A stretch of DNA of 64,000 nt, from assembly GCF_026151205.1 (NCBI RefSeq), contig NC_087081.1:8613246-8677245 (forward strand). The letters are read 5' to 3'. Numbering within the stretch: the stretch's first letter is position 1; the number at the start of each line of letters is the position of its first letter. Under the pieces are notes generated by a model. It was not told the origin of the DNA. It did no database searches and saw only the letters and a program-made list of their open reading frames with translations. Made by a program: the position numbers and the translations under genes. Of the stretch, positions 12,801 through 26,900 are shown in pieces. This DNA is from Bolinopsis microptera. Taxonomy: Eukaryota > Ctenophora > Tentaculata > Lobata > Bolinopsidae.

Positions 12801-15800
12801 TGAGACCTGAGTAAACACCGTCATAGCTCTAGAAGCAGCCCTAACACAGTACACAAATTCCACAGATTCCACATCTACACTCAGCACACCCCAACAGTAA
12901 CAATACACACTGCGGCATACAGAGCTATAAAGTGTAATTATTCGACCGCAATATAACTATTCCGAGTATACCGCAATATTCATTGTTCCTAACTCAAGAA
13001 AAAGTATGGTTTTAAACTATTTTCAGAACTTCAATTAAATACATTTATTGAGGACGTTGCAGAAGGAGTTGTTTAAATGTAGTACGAGGAGTCATAATCC
13101 TCCTGGCGTTCTAAGATAGCGCTTCTCTTGTCTCATTATATAGTTAAGATCAAGGCCCCCAAAAAGGACCTTAATTACAACTTCATTAGCTATATAATAA
13201 GGTCTGGGCTCGAAACAAAACCCCTTGATTTCACGTACCTCAATTTCGAACGCCTTAATTATATGCAACTATAATTTCCTGTAGTAATTTATTACCAGTG
13301 AACAGCTGTGGAGTGAGAGATGCTAGTAGAGAGATGTGAGTAGACATTAACACTAATAATATAGGATGAAATAAAACTTTCCGGAGTTGCACACCTCATC
13401 GCAAAACACGCATAATGACTAAATATAATATTATGTGCTATTAGAGGAGATAATTACATAACATTAACAACATAGATAATCAGATTGGTAGTCCCGTATC
13501 AGAGATAAGAACTCTTCTGATTGGACGATAGCAGGGTCACGTCGTAGGATTACTGGTCACGTGGTAAGATTAAGAGGTTGCTATTGAACAGTTGGGTGCG
13601 CCTATGCACATAATATGTTAAGATTGAGTTAACAATTCTTTCACTATTGCTGAGTAAATATGATAAAGATTATACGATCACTATAAGATTGTAGTAAAGA
13701 ATTCTGATATCTCATTGGAATATCCACGTAGCTAAAGACACATTATTATAACTTAATCGTTGAAAAATACAGATCATTTCAGACTGCTGACTTCAACTCC
13801 CTCAATCAGTGGGTATTCAACCTGGTATTCTGGTAGTTGCCTCCAACGTATTATTATCATTAAACTTACATAACATAACCATTATGAAGTGTATCTAATT
13901 CTAAATAGCAACTAAAATGCAGTCTCTGTTACTAACCATAATACATAATATACCATTAGTACCGTTATATACATTTTTCTATCTTGGACCTCAGCCATAA
14001 ATAATGTCAATTTCCGACTACAATATTTAATTTTTGGGAAGGGATGCTTAACTATTAACCGTATTTAAAAAAAAATCAATTCAACTATATTTCTGACAAA
14101 ATGTAGTTAAAAATAACCGTAAAGTTTAATTTTGTCAAAAACTTGTAAAATGGAAGAAAGTCACGCTTTATGCGGTACACCCAGTACCTCCTTCCAAAAA
14201 GTGTACCTCTGCACCTTTCTTCTAAGAGACGCGCATCAATGACAAATCAATACCACGTACCTGGTACCATCAGGCTTGTTCTCTCACACTCCCAGTCTAT
14301 AGATCCCAGGGACAAAAGGAAATCGCGGCATGTACGGAATCGCGATTTTTCCCATTATTTGCGACAAATTTTATGTATAGTTTAATGTACAATAGTCTGT
14401 TAAAAATCGCGGTATCGCGATTTTTGGCCAAAATGATCGAGAAATCCTTTTGTCCCTGATAGATCCCAGGTGCCGGTTTCAAATTCTACAACTATCGTTT
14501 ACATTATATTTTAATATAAGATCACAGTAAAACCACAGCTCGCAGATTGATACATGCTACTTTCTGATATAGTAAGCTGTGCCAGATTCCAGAGACGGAT
14601 GACTTGGCTAAATAACTCTGCTGGGGTTGCCAAGCAACTTGATGAAAACACGTTAAGAGGCGACATCCACATACAGAGAGTGTACATTCTACTGTAAACA
14701 ACCGGCTCCTATATTTAATTATCCACCACATAGAACTTCATATTATATATGCAGCATTATTACTTACAGTACTTTACTTACAGCATCATTACTTACAGTA
14801 CTGTTCCAAACCCGGAATATAGCATCATGGTACATTGACCAATAGTAAAACTGCCTTAATCTCATTCCTGTGCATTGCACACCGTTTTCTTTATTGCACA
14901 GTGTGCAATAGAGAAAACGGTGTCTTGAATCACATTGAAATGTTCCTTTGAGCAGAGAGAACAAGGTATGAATAGACTTCAGGACTACCTACTAGAGCGA
15001 TCAACTGAAATATTTGAGGAGATGAGAATAATCTTGTGTTTGATAGGCCCCTGGGTCCTGGCACTGCTAGGCTGCAGGATTACAGTGATGACCCCAACTT
15101 ATCACCCTCCTCTGGTAGGTCACATAGGTAGGTCACATTGTCTCAATTTAAGTAATACTCTAATTTAAACCGTCTGAAATATATCAAATATAACCATGAG
15201 TAGGGTGTGATTATACTAAAAAAGAGGACAAATCAGTATACTTACATCATATTTAAGAATATTATACAGCTCTACGGTCTATAGTACTCACACTACATCT
15301 CACTGAGTGAGGATCTAGTACTCATACTACATCTCACTGAGTGAGGATCTAGTACTCACACTACATCTCACTGAATGAGGATCTAGTACTCACACTAAAT
15401 CTCACTGAGTGAGGATATAGTACTCATACTACATCTCACTGAGTGAGGATCTAGTACTCACACTACATCTCACTGAATGAGGATCTAGTACTCACACTAA
15501 ATCTCACTGAATGAGGATCTAGTACTCACACTAAATCTCACTGAATGAGGATCTAGTACTCACACTAAATCTCACTGAATGAGGATCTAGTACTCACACT
15601 AAATCTCACTGAGTGAGGATCTAGTACTCACACTAAATCTCACTGAGTGAGGATATAGTACTCATACTACATCTCACTGAGTGAGGATCTAGTACTCACA
15701 CTACATCTCACTGAATGAGGATCTAGTACTCACACTAAATCTCACTGAGTGAGGATATAGTACTCACACTAAATCTCACTGAGTGAGGATCTAGTACTCA

Positions 15801-18800
15801 CACTACATCTCACTGAATGAGGATCTAGTACTCACACTAAATCTCACTGAATGAGGATCTAGTACTCACACTAAATCTCACTGAGTGAGGATATAGTACT
15901 CATACTACATCTCACTGAGTGAGGATCTAGTACTCACACTACATCTCACTGAATGAGGATCTAGTACTCACACTACATCTCACTGAGTGAGGATCTAGTA
16001 CTCACACTACATCTCACTGAGTGAGGATCTAGTACCTACTCACACTACATCCCACTGAGTGAGGATCTAGTACTCACACTACATCTCACTGAGTGAGGAT
16101 CTAGTACCTACTCACACTACATCCCACTGAGTGAGGATCTAGTACTCACACTACATCCCACTGAGTGAGGATCTAGTACTCACACTGCATCCCACTGAGT
16201 GAGGATCTAGTACTCACACTACATCTCACTGAGTGAGGATCTAGTACTCACACTAAATCTCACTGAGTGAGGATCTAGTACTCACACTAAATCTCACTGA
16301 GTGAGGATATAGTACTCATACTACATCTCACTGAGTGAGGATCTAGTACTCACACTACATCTCACTGAATGAGGATCTAGTACTCACACTAAATCTCACT
16401 GAGTGAGGATATAGTACTCACACTAAATCTCACTGAGTGAGGATCTAGTACTCACACTACATCTCACTGAATGAGGATCTAGTACTCACACTAAATCTCA
16501 CTGAATGAGGATCTAGTACTCACACTAAATCTCACTGAGTGAGGATATAGTACTCACACTAAATCTCACTGAGTGAGGATCTAGAACTCACACTATAGGC
16601 CGCTCAGTAGTCAGTGGGGACTAGTAGATTAAAACATCTCTGAGTAATCTACCTTTACTTGGCATCTTTCTCAAAATTGACCTATTAAAATCCTCGATTT
16701 CATAACATCTCGATACAGTTGTAAGGGATATTGCAGGTGTTAACTTGGCCATAACACTGTCCGCCCAGCACCTTCTGGGCAGGACTGTTCTTGAGAACAG
16801 TCCCCCGGGACACAATACCTATTAATATCGGAGACATGTTTGGCACAGAGCCAAGTATTCTGCTGCCACAATATGAGGTGGCATGTTGAACGTCGTCAAC
16901 CTCTCATCCTCCTCTGGTGTTCCAACATTGTTACACATCGGTCCAGTACCCCTTTGGAGCTTTAGAATGAGTCGGTTATTTGAGTCTGGTTAAGAATAGT
17001 GCTACTGTCTGCGTACAACATAACATTCAGCAACATACCGAACAGTTTAACAACATTGTTAACCAGTGAGACTGTGTAACAATGTTGTGAAGATTCTAGA
17101 ATTTCTGGTAATGGATAAAAGTGGGGTAGGTAAAGTCGTGTTTTACACAATGATTAAACCGTCACATCTGGTGTCCAGGACAAAGCGGTTGAGGCTGGAT
17201 TAGTAAATACTGCGATTATATTTGGGGACTGGTATGTCAGGAACGTCGTGTTACTACCTCTACAATATAATGTGGTCACACCCAGCCGTGAGTATAATGT
17301 CCTCAAAGAATTACAAGATCTGATAACCACATCCTCGGAAAGCTAGGTTGTTCTAGATTGTTCCAGTAATCCATCATGTTATAACTCACAACTGAAACTT
17401 TTAGACCAGTTTCCACGGACAGGAAGGTTTGATTAGGTGTCAAGTATTCTACATTGTTTAAAGTGTTTGCACCAGAGACCCAAAGTAGATCCTCATTATC
17501 ATGGACATCTATTAATTAATAACACTCTCGTACTTTAGGTATAGTTGCCGCACTGTAGTTTGAATATTAATGCACTTAGAGGGACCCTGTGGAGAATATC
17601 TCTATTGTAGATATTATCATATCATATGTAGGTAGGTTCCCGTCTGGGATTCTCTTTATTAATAAACCCTCAATTAAAGGTGTAATCATTTACTAACTAT
17701 AATTAGTATAGCAGCTATTGTAGTATTAGAGGATACTAGAGGTACTGAGGTAGACATTCAGACATTGGCCGAAATCAAGTTGCTGAATACACAATGTCCA
17801 GTTCATATATTTGATCTTTCCAATTTGTTCAAGATATTTTTAATGTAAGAGGGCCCATTTAAAGGTTACATAATTGTAAGCACACGTGTAATATTTTACA
17901 TTATTGTCATAATAACTAACTCTCCTCACGTCCGAAAATTCAAAATGGCGTTTCTCTATTATCAAATATGCATAATTTGCATATTCACCATGATTTTCAA
18001 ATATATAGTGATTTATCTTTGCAATTACATCATATAAAATGATTTAATAATCACGATAAAGACTGCATTGCGTACCTCCGAATGATCTACAATGACACTA
18101 AACATTATTCAAATAACGCACAAGTAATGGGAAATTTAAGAAAGCTGGGCCAGGGTTGGGCTGGGATTTCTCCGATATCTCGGCGAACTAATGAGGAAGA
18201 AAAGTCGAAAAAATTGAGACAATCTTACATTATTTTTTTGCTCATGTAAATGGAATGGCGATGATCCCAACCTTCTCCCCTGTCCTCTATCAATATTATA
18301 CCTCGAAACTCCAATCTGTTGGATTAGTGAAGCGAACATTAAGATCGTCATTCTACATGGACTAAGCAAACCTACAGGACTAAGCACATCTCAAACATAT
18401 TATATTAATACATTAACATTGAATATTATGTGGAAATAAAATTACTCCGCACGAAGTTGATGATTACATAGGTTTACATTCTACAATCTACACAGGGGAT
18501 GAATGTTGGAGTTAAGGTGCAGCAGGATTAAGGGAATGATAACTCGGTGAGATTAGTTACACGCAATCTACACACACTAGTATACTTGGTAACCACACAG
18601 AATGTGAATTTATAACTCCCAATCTGATACCAACCCAATTTAACAAATTCTCCTCTCATATGAGGAGAATATGACTTTTAAATCTGTATCCAACATTTTA
18701 AATTTAAAAACGTTCTACGACTCTACGAGTCGATATCGGAACATTTTTCGATACAGTCCCTAGTTTTGTTTTGCATGGCCACATTAAGAACGATCACCAC

Positions 18801-20827
18801 AAGCCTTACATTCAGTCACCAACAACATTCCACAAATACAGAATTTGAGCTAGGTCCAAGTCCGACTTATTGGCACCTCGCCAAGTCCGGCTTATTGGCA
18901 CCTCGCCAAGTCCGGCTTATTGGCACCTCGCCAAGTCGGTGTGGCATATAATACAATTACAAATGAGACAGTTGCTGGGGTGACTGCCACTTACAGACAA
19001 TAAAATGTGTCATGAAGTATGTGATGACGTAACGTACGCGTTTCAGTGTGACTGGTATTGGTTGACAGGGTGGTTATTCTTCAGGGGATAGAGAGATGGT
19101 TCGAGAACATGGTTCTGGTAAATCAGGAGATTGTCCACGAAGAATGTGACCAGTGATTGGTGATATGAAGCTTATTGTATTACTCTATTGTTCATCGTAG
19201 ACATGTCCCAATTTTACATGAATGGTATTGCTATCTTATTACAGCCAAACCTTCCGTTATCAGTTATGTAGGGTAACACATAACATACCCGACAAAAAGG
19301 AAGAGAGGTTAAATAAAGGTTAGTCGTACATCACATTTAAAAACACTTTCAAAACACTAATCTTAAATTAACTTACCCATATAAGTTTTTGAACCAGGGT
19401 ATACCCAACATGGCATCTATCCTTTGGAATGCTGCTTCGTTTGGCATGGAACTTATCACCTGACCTGTAACGGATGGTAATTAATATTAATTAGTAATAA
19501 TTAACATGGTAATTATATCAGTATTTCAGTATGATAATTTCTTATCACGTAGTTAAAATCTTACTTGGTGAATTATTGATTGAAAAAATTCCATTCGAAC
19601 AAAGTTGATTGGGGAAAATAACATTCTCTAAATTACATCGTACTTGTCACACTCTATTTTACTTATTGCATAGAATAAAAATATTAATTGAACCAATTGC
19701 AGTGTTGAACGTGACCGAAAACATATCTGAAACAAATTATAAAGCTCAAACAAAGGCGGAGTTCTAAGAGAATGTAATCAAGATTATTTGGACCTTTACT
19801 GATAGTTGAAATTCGACATATGACGTCATCTAGCGTCATCTAGCGTCATCTAGCGTGAAATATCGCCAGATGATGATAGATGACGCTAGATGACGCTAGA
19901 TGACGCTAGATGACGCCAATTAGCGACATTGTCGCTAAGTGCACGGCACCTTTCGAATGTCGCTATCTAGCGCTATCTAGCGCTATCTAGCGCTATCTAG
20001 CGCTATCTAGCGCTATCTAGCGCTATCTAGCGCTATATGACGCTATATGACGCTATATGACGCTAGATGACGCTAGATGACGCTAGATGACGCTAAGCAC
20101 GCAGCACTGACGCCAGGCGACAGATAGCGCTATTTTCATAAAAATTCTAGGGACGACATCTAGCGTCATCTAGCGTTATATGTTGCCGCGACATCTGACG
20201 CTATCTGACGCTATCTGACGCCATCTAGCGACATCTGACGACATCTGACGCGACGACATCTGACGCAGGCGACATCAAGCGCTGGATAGCGGGATAGGTC
20301 AGTTTACGACAGTTCACGCTATCTAGCGCTATATAGCGCCAGATAGCGCTATATAGCGTCAGATGTTGTTGCGACATATAGCGCTAGATAGCGCTATTTG
20401 GCGTCATCTAGCGTCATCTAGCGTTATATGTTGCCGCGACATCTGACGCTATCTGACGCTATCTGACGCCATCTAGCGACATCTGACGACATCTGACGCG
20501 ACGACATCTGACGCAGGCGACATCAAGCGCTGGATAGCGGGATAGGTCAGTTTACGACAGTTCACGCTATCTAGCGCTATATAGCGCCAGATAGCGCTAT
20601 ATAGCGTCAGATGTTGTTGCGACATATAGCGCTAGATAGCGCTATCTGGCGTTAGATAGCGCTAAATAGCGTTAGATAGCGCTAAATAGCGAAGAATTTC
20701 GGGTCGTGTCAGTCCAGGCTATTTAGCGCTAGATGTCGCTATCTAGCGCTATATGTTGCTGCGTCAGATGTCGTTGCGTCATATAGCGCTAGATATCATA
20801 TCCTATCACAGTAACAGTAACCCTAAC

Positions 20828-20922
<95 letters not shown>

Positions 20923-23900
20923 CCTGTCTTTCCCCACCCAATCTTTTTTGTTATTTTTATTTTGTATAAAAATTAATTTTTACTGTGTATGAAAATTAAT
21001 TATAATTTAAGTGAGAATGATATAACTATAAGCTTGCGCGCGCGTCGAAGTCACCCAACTATTACACTCGATTTATTAAATATTCGGCTGAGTGGAACAA
21101 AATATTAAATATCGCTTAATCAAGGGGTCGTTTACATATTATAATTATATAAGGGGCCTGATGCCGCCGGCCGGGGTTTTTCAAATTATTACGCTTACTA
21201 GTGTGATTGTGACATAATACTGATAGCTTAATAGCTAGCTATGTATGGAATTGGAGGACTTCGCCGCTTCGACACGCCGCGCAAACTAGCATTTTTGCTT
21301 CGCATCGAATCGATCGTCGTCGATCGATCGTCGTCGATGGAGCAACGATCTCGATGGATTGTCATCGTCAATCAATGTATGGAACTGATTACTAACAATG
21401 AGGGGTCGTTCACATACTCCGTAATCAGTTTTACCATAGCTATTATGTCAATATTACACTAGCGTAATCAATAATCATTTGGAAACCCCAACCTCCTCAG
21501 CTGATTACGTTATATGTAAACGACCGTCGACCCTTAACATTTCGGGATCGGAATTAACGGGTGATACTCGTAAAATCTCTGTTCCATATATTAGGACCGT
21601 CGACGAGTCCAACTCGGCGCGCGTCCTGGTAGGTTGTAAACCTACAAGATCGGAAAAAAGCGGCACGTACTAGATTTCGACGAAATTTATACAAGTAACT
21701 AACATCGTTGATTCATGATGCCAATCTTTCACAGCTCAGTGGTGCATCTCGCCGAAAAGCATTATTAGATGCCGAGAAGCATTTTAGTGAAAGCAAAGCA
21801 CCGTGAATTGTAATTAAATTTTAAAATATTTGGTTTTTATACTGATTGAAAATAAAAACGACGTAAGTATTTAGTTTTCCAATTTTCTGGACCGGTTTAC
21901 AGTTGGTGCGCGGCACTAAAAATTAAAGGGCTTCGCCGCGTAAAATATCCACCGCCAAGCAATGATCTGGAAATAGGTAGTGCGCCATCGACAGTGAGCC
22001 GCGCGTGCCGACTGTAGGATTTTTACAAAATTTGATGACATTACTGATCTAAGGCTTACAAGCTGAATTTGTCCGAAAATTTTAGAGCATATCCAATTAT
22101 GCTCAACGCAACATCGTTTGCCCAATTTTCATTTCTATATTTGAAGGACTTCGACGCGCCGCGCGAATTGTCATTTTTGCTGCGCTTCGAATCGAGCAAC
22201 GATCGTTGCTCTGCTTCGCAGAGCACCGAACTTGATGGGTTGACATCGTTTTGCTCTATCCAGAGCCCTTGCGCTTGCAGTAGCGCGCGCCAGCCTTACG
22301 GCGGTAAAAAGGGCTCTAGCCAGCAACCCACCCAACGATTTTGGCACCACTCATATAGGGTGCCAAAATTTCCCGCGCTTTTGTCCTCATATGCAACGTG
22401 TGTAGCCTTTCAGACATTGATTGCGTAAACGAGGTGTCATACGTCACCTCAAGATCGGGTGACAGGGGCTGACCATGCCCGAACCTGATTAATCATTGAT
22501 TGGGTCTGAGGTCACGTAATTATGAGCCTATGATGTATGAGCTGTCACGTGACTATGACGTCACCAGACCTTGTAGTCCGTTTCCCGCTCATTGGACCAG
22601 GTGAGCTTGCATGCTTGTGAATGTAAATGTAAGTACAGCTGTACTGTAGTTTATACCTAATTAACCCCTATACACTGTCACTATGCAATATAGGAACCTG
22701 AAAAGTGGTTACTGCATACTGGAGGGAGAAGTGCCAAGACTACATGCGCTACATAGACGCTGTTGTCAGCACTGCGCGCGCGCGCACGAACCTTCACATT
22801 AGGGTTCGTGGACTTGAACTCTGAAACAAGCGCGCCCGAAGTGGCGCGAAAGCAAGCACATGGTTAGGTGAAACATCGTCAATATCAATTATTATATCAA
22901 CTCCAAAATCCACTAAATTTTCGGACAGTTGTGAAAGCCCTATTGGAAGGTTTTTTGATTCACAAATTTTCAGAATGATCTCATTCAAGGAACCAAAAAT
23001 ATATCCGAATAATACGTCAAAAATCCTCGAATTTCGATAAAGTACGCAAGTTTTAGATTAACTTTTGCTCCCGCAAAGCCACGCATCACCAATTTTGGCA
23101 CCTATGCGAAAGTCACTGATGATTCCAAAAACGTATGACAAAAATTTATATTGTAAAAAGGCTCACACTCTCCAAAAAATGTGAACAAAAATTTTGAAAA
23201 TCCGAGCAACTTTATTTTTATCGTGCATCTCCAACTGGAAAGACGAAAGGTATAAGGTATGACTATGACATCGTCAACATTCGCCAAACCATCAAAACAT
23301 TGATTTTCTATCACGCGCCGCTTTTTCTCAAACTATTAGTCCAAGCCAAGAAGTACGAAGTAGCGCACGTCGCTTCGGGCTAGTCCATTAACAATGATCA
23401 AATAATTTACTTGTTCGTACAAAATTTAGCACATATTATACGTTACTAAATTGCAAGTTATTCTGCAAATTAAGCTATAAGCGTTACTGTGCCGCGCCGC
23501 GCATCCAATTATGCTTCTCGCTAGATCTGCGAAATGCGCTTCTGTGCCTCGCCGAGCTGCGATGAATTGACATCGTCAATTAAGGCTAGATAACTTTGAT
23601 AGCTTTGGGGTGAGGGTTTGGATTCACATGTGACATGATAGCCATGTGTCTACGCGTACTGCGTGGACTGTCGCAAACCGACATTCTTCATTAGCTAGCG
23701 CTAGTTTACGCTACCCAGGAAAAGTTACCGGCTGGTGGTGGTACTAGAGTTGGTTTAATTTAAACAGACGGCCCGACCTCGCGCGCGACATGAAGCATGA
23801 TTTGCACGCGTGGCGTATTCCAATGTTCAAGCAGCTACCACGTGACAAAATTCAGCCAACCAGAGTACAGGAATCCGCAAAGTTAAAGTTACCAACTTTT

Positions 23901-26900
23901 GAGCGGCCCGAAATGGGACTTTTCTGGAGATTTTGAGATAACTCAACAATTACGTTGTCTTGAATTTTCCTCCTGGGGAGGTAACGTTACTTTTAAAAGA
24001 GGAACATGTTACAAAAAACCGGAAGTCTCTAACTCTTTTACTTTCAAAGTTAAGCCCCATCCGGTCAGGGTTTCTGGGTAGATAGCGCTAGATGGCGCCG
24101 CGCTATCTAGCGCTAGCTGTCGCCACGCTAGATAGCGCTAGATAGCGCTATCTAGCGTGGACTGTCGCAAACCGAAATTCTTCATTAGCTAGCGCTAGTT
24201 TACGCTAGATAGCGCTAGATGACGCCGCGCTATCTAGCGCTAGCTGTCGCCACGATATCTAGCGCTAGATAGCGCTATCTAGCGTAAACTGTCACAGACC
24301 GACATTCTCCGCTAGATAGCGCTAGATAGCGCTAGATAGCGCTAGATAGCGCTGCGTCAGATGTCGTTGCGACATATAGCGTTAGATAGCGCTAGATAGC
24401 GCTAGATGTCGCAAAAAAAAAGGCGGAAATTTTATGAAAATAGCGCTATCTGTCGCCTGGCGTCAGTGCTGCGTGCTTAGCGTCATCTAGCGTCATCTAG
24501 CGTCATATAGCGTCATGTAGCGTCATATAGCGTCATATAGCGCTAGATAGCGCTAGATAGCGCTAGATAGCGCTAGATAGCGCTAGATAGCGACATTCGA
24601 AAGGTGCCGTGCACTTAGCGACAATGTCGCTAATTGGCGTCATCTAGCGTCATCTAGCGTCATCTAGTGTCATCTAGCGTCATCTATCATCATCTGGCGA
24701 TATTTCACGCTAGATGACGCTAGATGACGCTAGATGACGTCATATGTCGAATTTCAACTATCAGTAAAGGTCCGATTATTTGTCATATTCATGCACGAAT
24801 TAAACGCGCATCTATGTAACTATAGGGACAAACCTGTAGTTTCATCATAAACTGCTGAGTCGTTAAACCAGGGCGGAGCAGTTGGGAATAAGAACTGTAT
24901 GAGAACTGAAATAAAGTACATTTTAAGTTATTTAATAGTTCACTAGTCAGCTAGCAACAGTGATGATAAACTTAGATTAATAAGTCTTGAACTTAATGAG
25001 TTGAGTTACTTTCATTACGTGAGTTGATACTAGGCCAATGCTGTCTGGTTAGTTCACGTAATTAGTGATAAATCGCAAGGGAATTCAACCATGCAACATG
25101 ATCCGATTATACATAATTTATTACATGGGCACATATTAGGTGCGATGGGTGCGGGATCGCACAATTTACCGTTTTCCGCACATTTTCGCACATTTTGTAA
25201 TTATCTGCATATTTCCGCATAATCTAGCATTTTCCGCGTAATTTCGCATAATTTTAAAATTTTCGCGTTAAGATTTTCGAGTGTAAAAACCAAAATATGT
25301 TAAAAGTCGGGCCCTTTTAGGACCGTGACTCAGGCCCTTTCGGGACCCTGACCCAGGCCCTTTCGGGACCGTGACCCAGGCCCTTTTGGAACTCATATTT
25401 AGGCAACGTGACCCAGTTACCACGTGACTCAGGCCCTTTCGGGACCCTGACCCAGGCCCTTTCGGGACCGTGACCCAGGCCCTTTTGGAACTCATGCTTA
25501 GGTCACGTGACCCGGTTACCACGTGACCGAGGCCCTTTCGGGACCCTGACCCAGGCCCTTTCGGGACCGTGACCCAGGCCCTTTCGGGACCCTGACCCAG
25601 GCCCTTTCGGGACCCTGACCCAGGCCCTTTCGGGACCGTGACCCAGGCCCTTTTGGAACTCATGCTTAGGCCACGTGACTCAGGCCCTTTCGGGACCGTG
25701 ACCCAGGGCCTTTCGGGACCGTTACCCAGGCCCTTTCGGGACCGTGATCCATGAGGCCTTTTCGGGACCGTGACCCAGGCCATTATGGAACCCTCGTCGT
25801 TACTGTACTTCGATTATAGTGTATCAGTTATCATTCGTAGGTGATAATAGAAGAAGTAGGTGTAAAGGGTAATGAGCTTTATTCGTTGTAGCGTTGGCTT
25901 TATAGTGGGCTTAATGGATCTTGGATTAAATGGTTCACAAGTACTGACGATCAATGCCAACTTGAAGCGTGTCACATATTTGCGATCACGCATGGGATCT
26001 GATCGACTCTATCAAGAGGCGTCTTCAAATAACTGTATCCTGATTCCTGATCTCTACCAGATCAAGTCACTGTTCTCAGATAACTGAATCTCGATATAGG
26101 TTCAATCATGGTCTTAGTAAAGAACTACACCCTCAGTAACACATAAACAGACCTATTTTTGATAATAGCGGCGGTTATACGTTTAGAATTTCCAAAGTCC
26201 TTGAGAAAATGCAAAAAAAAACCGCACAATTCCCGCACAAATTTCGAAAAAATCGCCGCACATTTGCCGCATAATTGGTAAAAAATTACCGCACCTTACC
26301 GCACATTTTACCTTTATAGTCGGGTGCGGTACCGCATAATTTCGATTTTTTTACCGCACCTAATATGTGCCTCTGTAATTTAATCACACACAAAAAGAGG
26401 AAGTCTCGAGGTTAAACTGAAACACTCTTAATTACCAACCACTTCCGACCTTGTCTAATATTAGAGGATAGGAGGACTGCTCAAGAGACCTTGTCTAATA
26501 TTAGAGGATAGGAGGACTGCTCAAGAGACCTTGTCTAATATTAGAGGATAGGAGGACTGCTCAAGAGACCTTGTCTAATATTAGAGGATAGGAGGACTGT
26601 TCAAGAGACCTTGTCTAATATTAGAGGATAGGAGGACTGTTCAAGAGACCTTGTCTAATATTAGAGGATAGGAGGACTGCTCAAGAGACCTTGTCTAATA
26701 TTAGAGGATAGGAGGACTGTTCAAGAAACCTTGTCTAATATTAGAGGATAGGAGGACTGCTCAAGAGACCTTGTCTAATATTAGAGGATAGGGGGACTGC
26801 TCAAGAGACCTTGTCTAATATTAGAGGATAGGAGGACTGCTCAAGAGACCTTGTCTAATATTAGAGGATAGGAGGACTGCTCAAGAGACCTTGTCTAATA

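Larger units (their letters stand above)
10911..19376 (-). other. AUR1-like intron 6 (8.5 kb)
   Basis: Carries a short AATTAGCTGA-type repeat (about 11640-11720), a partial mariner-like copy (13986-14188), a hAT-like MITE, a hairpin at 14879-14922, the 34-bp satellite and a 25-26-bp repeat at 18861-18940. No nested gene recognised. Confidence 0.65.
19790..24773. mobile_element. 5-kb foldback transposon with tandem-repeat inverted arms and 8-bp target duplication
   Basis: Both ends read GGACCTTTACTGATAGTTGA inward, followed by ATTCGACATATGACGTCAT and arrays of TAGCGTCATC and TAGCGCTATC-type decamers. GATTATTT flanks it exactly at 19782-19789 and 24774-24781. The left arm is about 1 kb and includes a roughly 248-bp direct duplication (from about 20161 and 20409). 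The right arm runs from about 23655 and is broken by a nested element at 23714-24078. The interior has a (GT)n tract, GC-richer DNA and fragments of other repeats. No transposase is recognisable, so it would be non-autonomous. Architecture resembles Drosophila FB elements. It lies in intron 5 of the AUR1-like gene. Confidence 0.9.

Noticed and set aside
14935-15168. 77-codon frame starting MKCSFEQREQ
   Set aside because: Protein-like in part, but it lies in an AUR1-like intron on the other strand, with no splice partners or recognised domain.
20815-20832. CCCTAACCCT telomere-like motif
   Set aside because: Only about two units; not an interstitial telomere array.
20753-20992. 79-codon Cys/Val frame
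   Set aside because: Product of the (GT)n microsatellite.
22069-22428. 119-codon frame in the foldback interior
   Set aside because: Low-complexity, no start context, no family match, and lies in repeat DNA.
25268-25783. 171-codon open frame on the minus strand
   Set aside because: It is the translation of the 23-bp minisatellite (repeated WVTVPKGPGSGSRKGLG); it is open only because the unit lacks stops.
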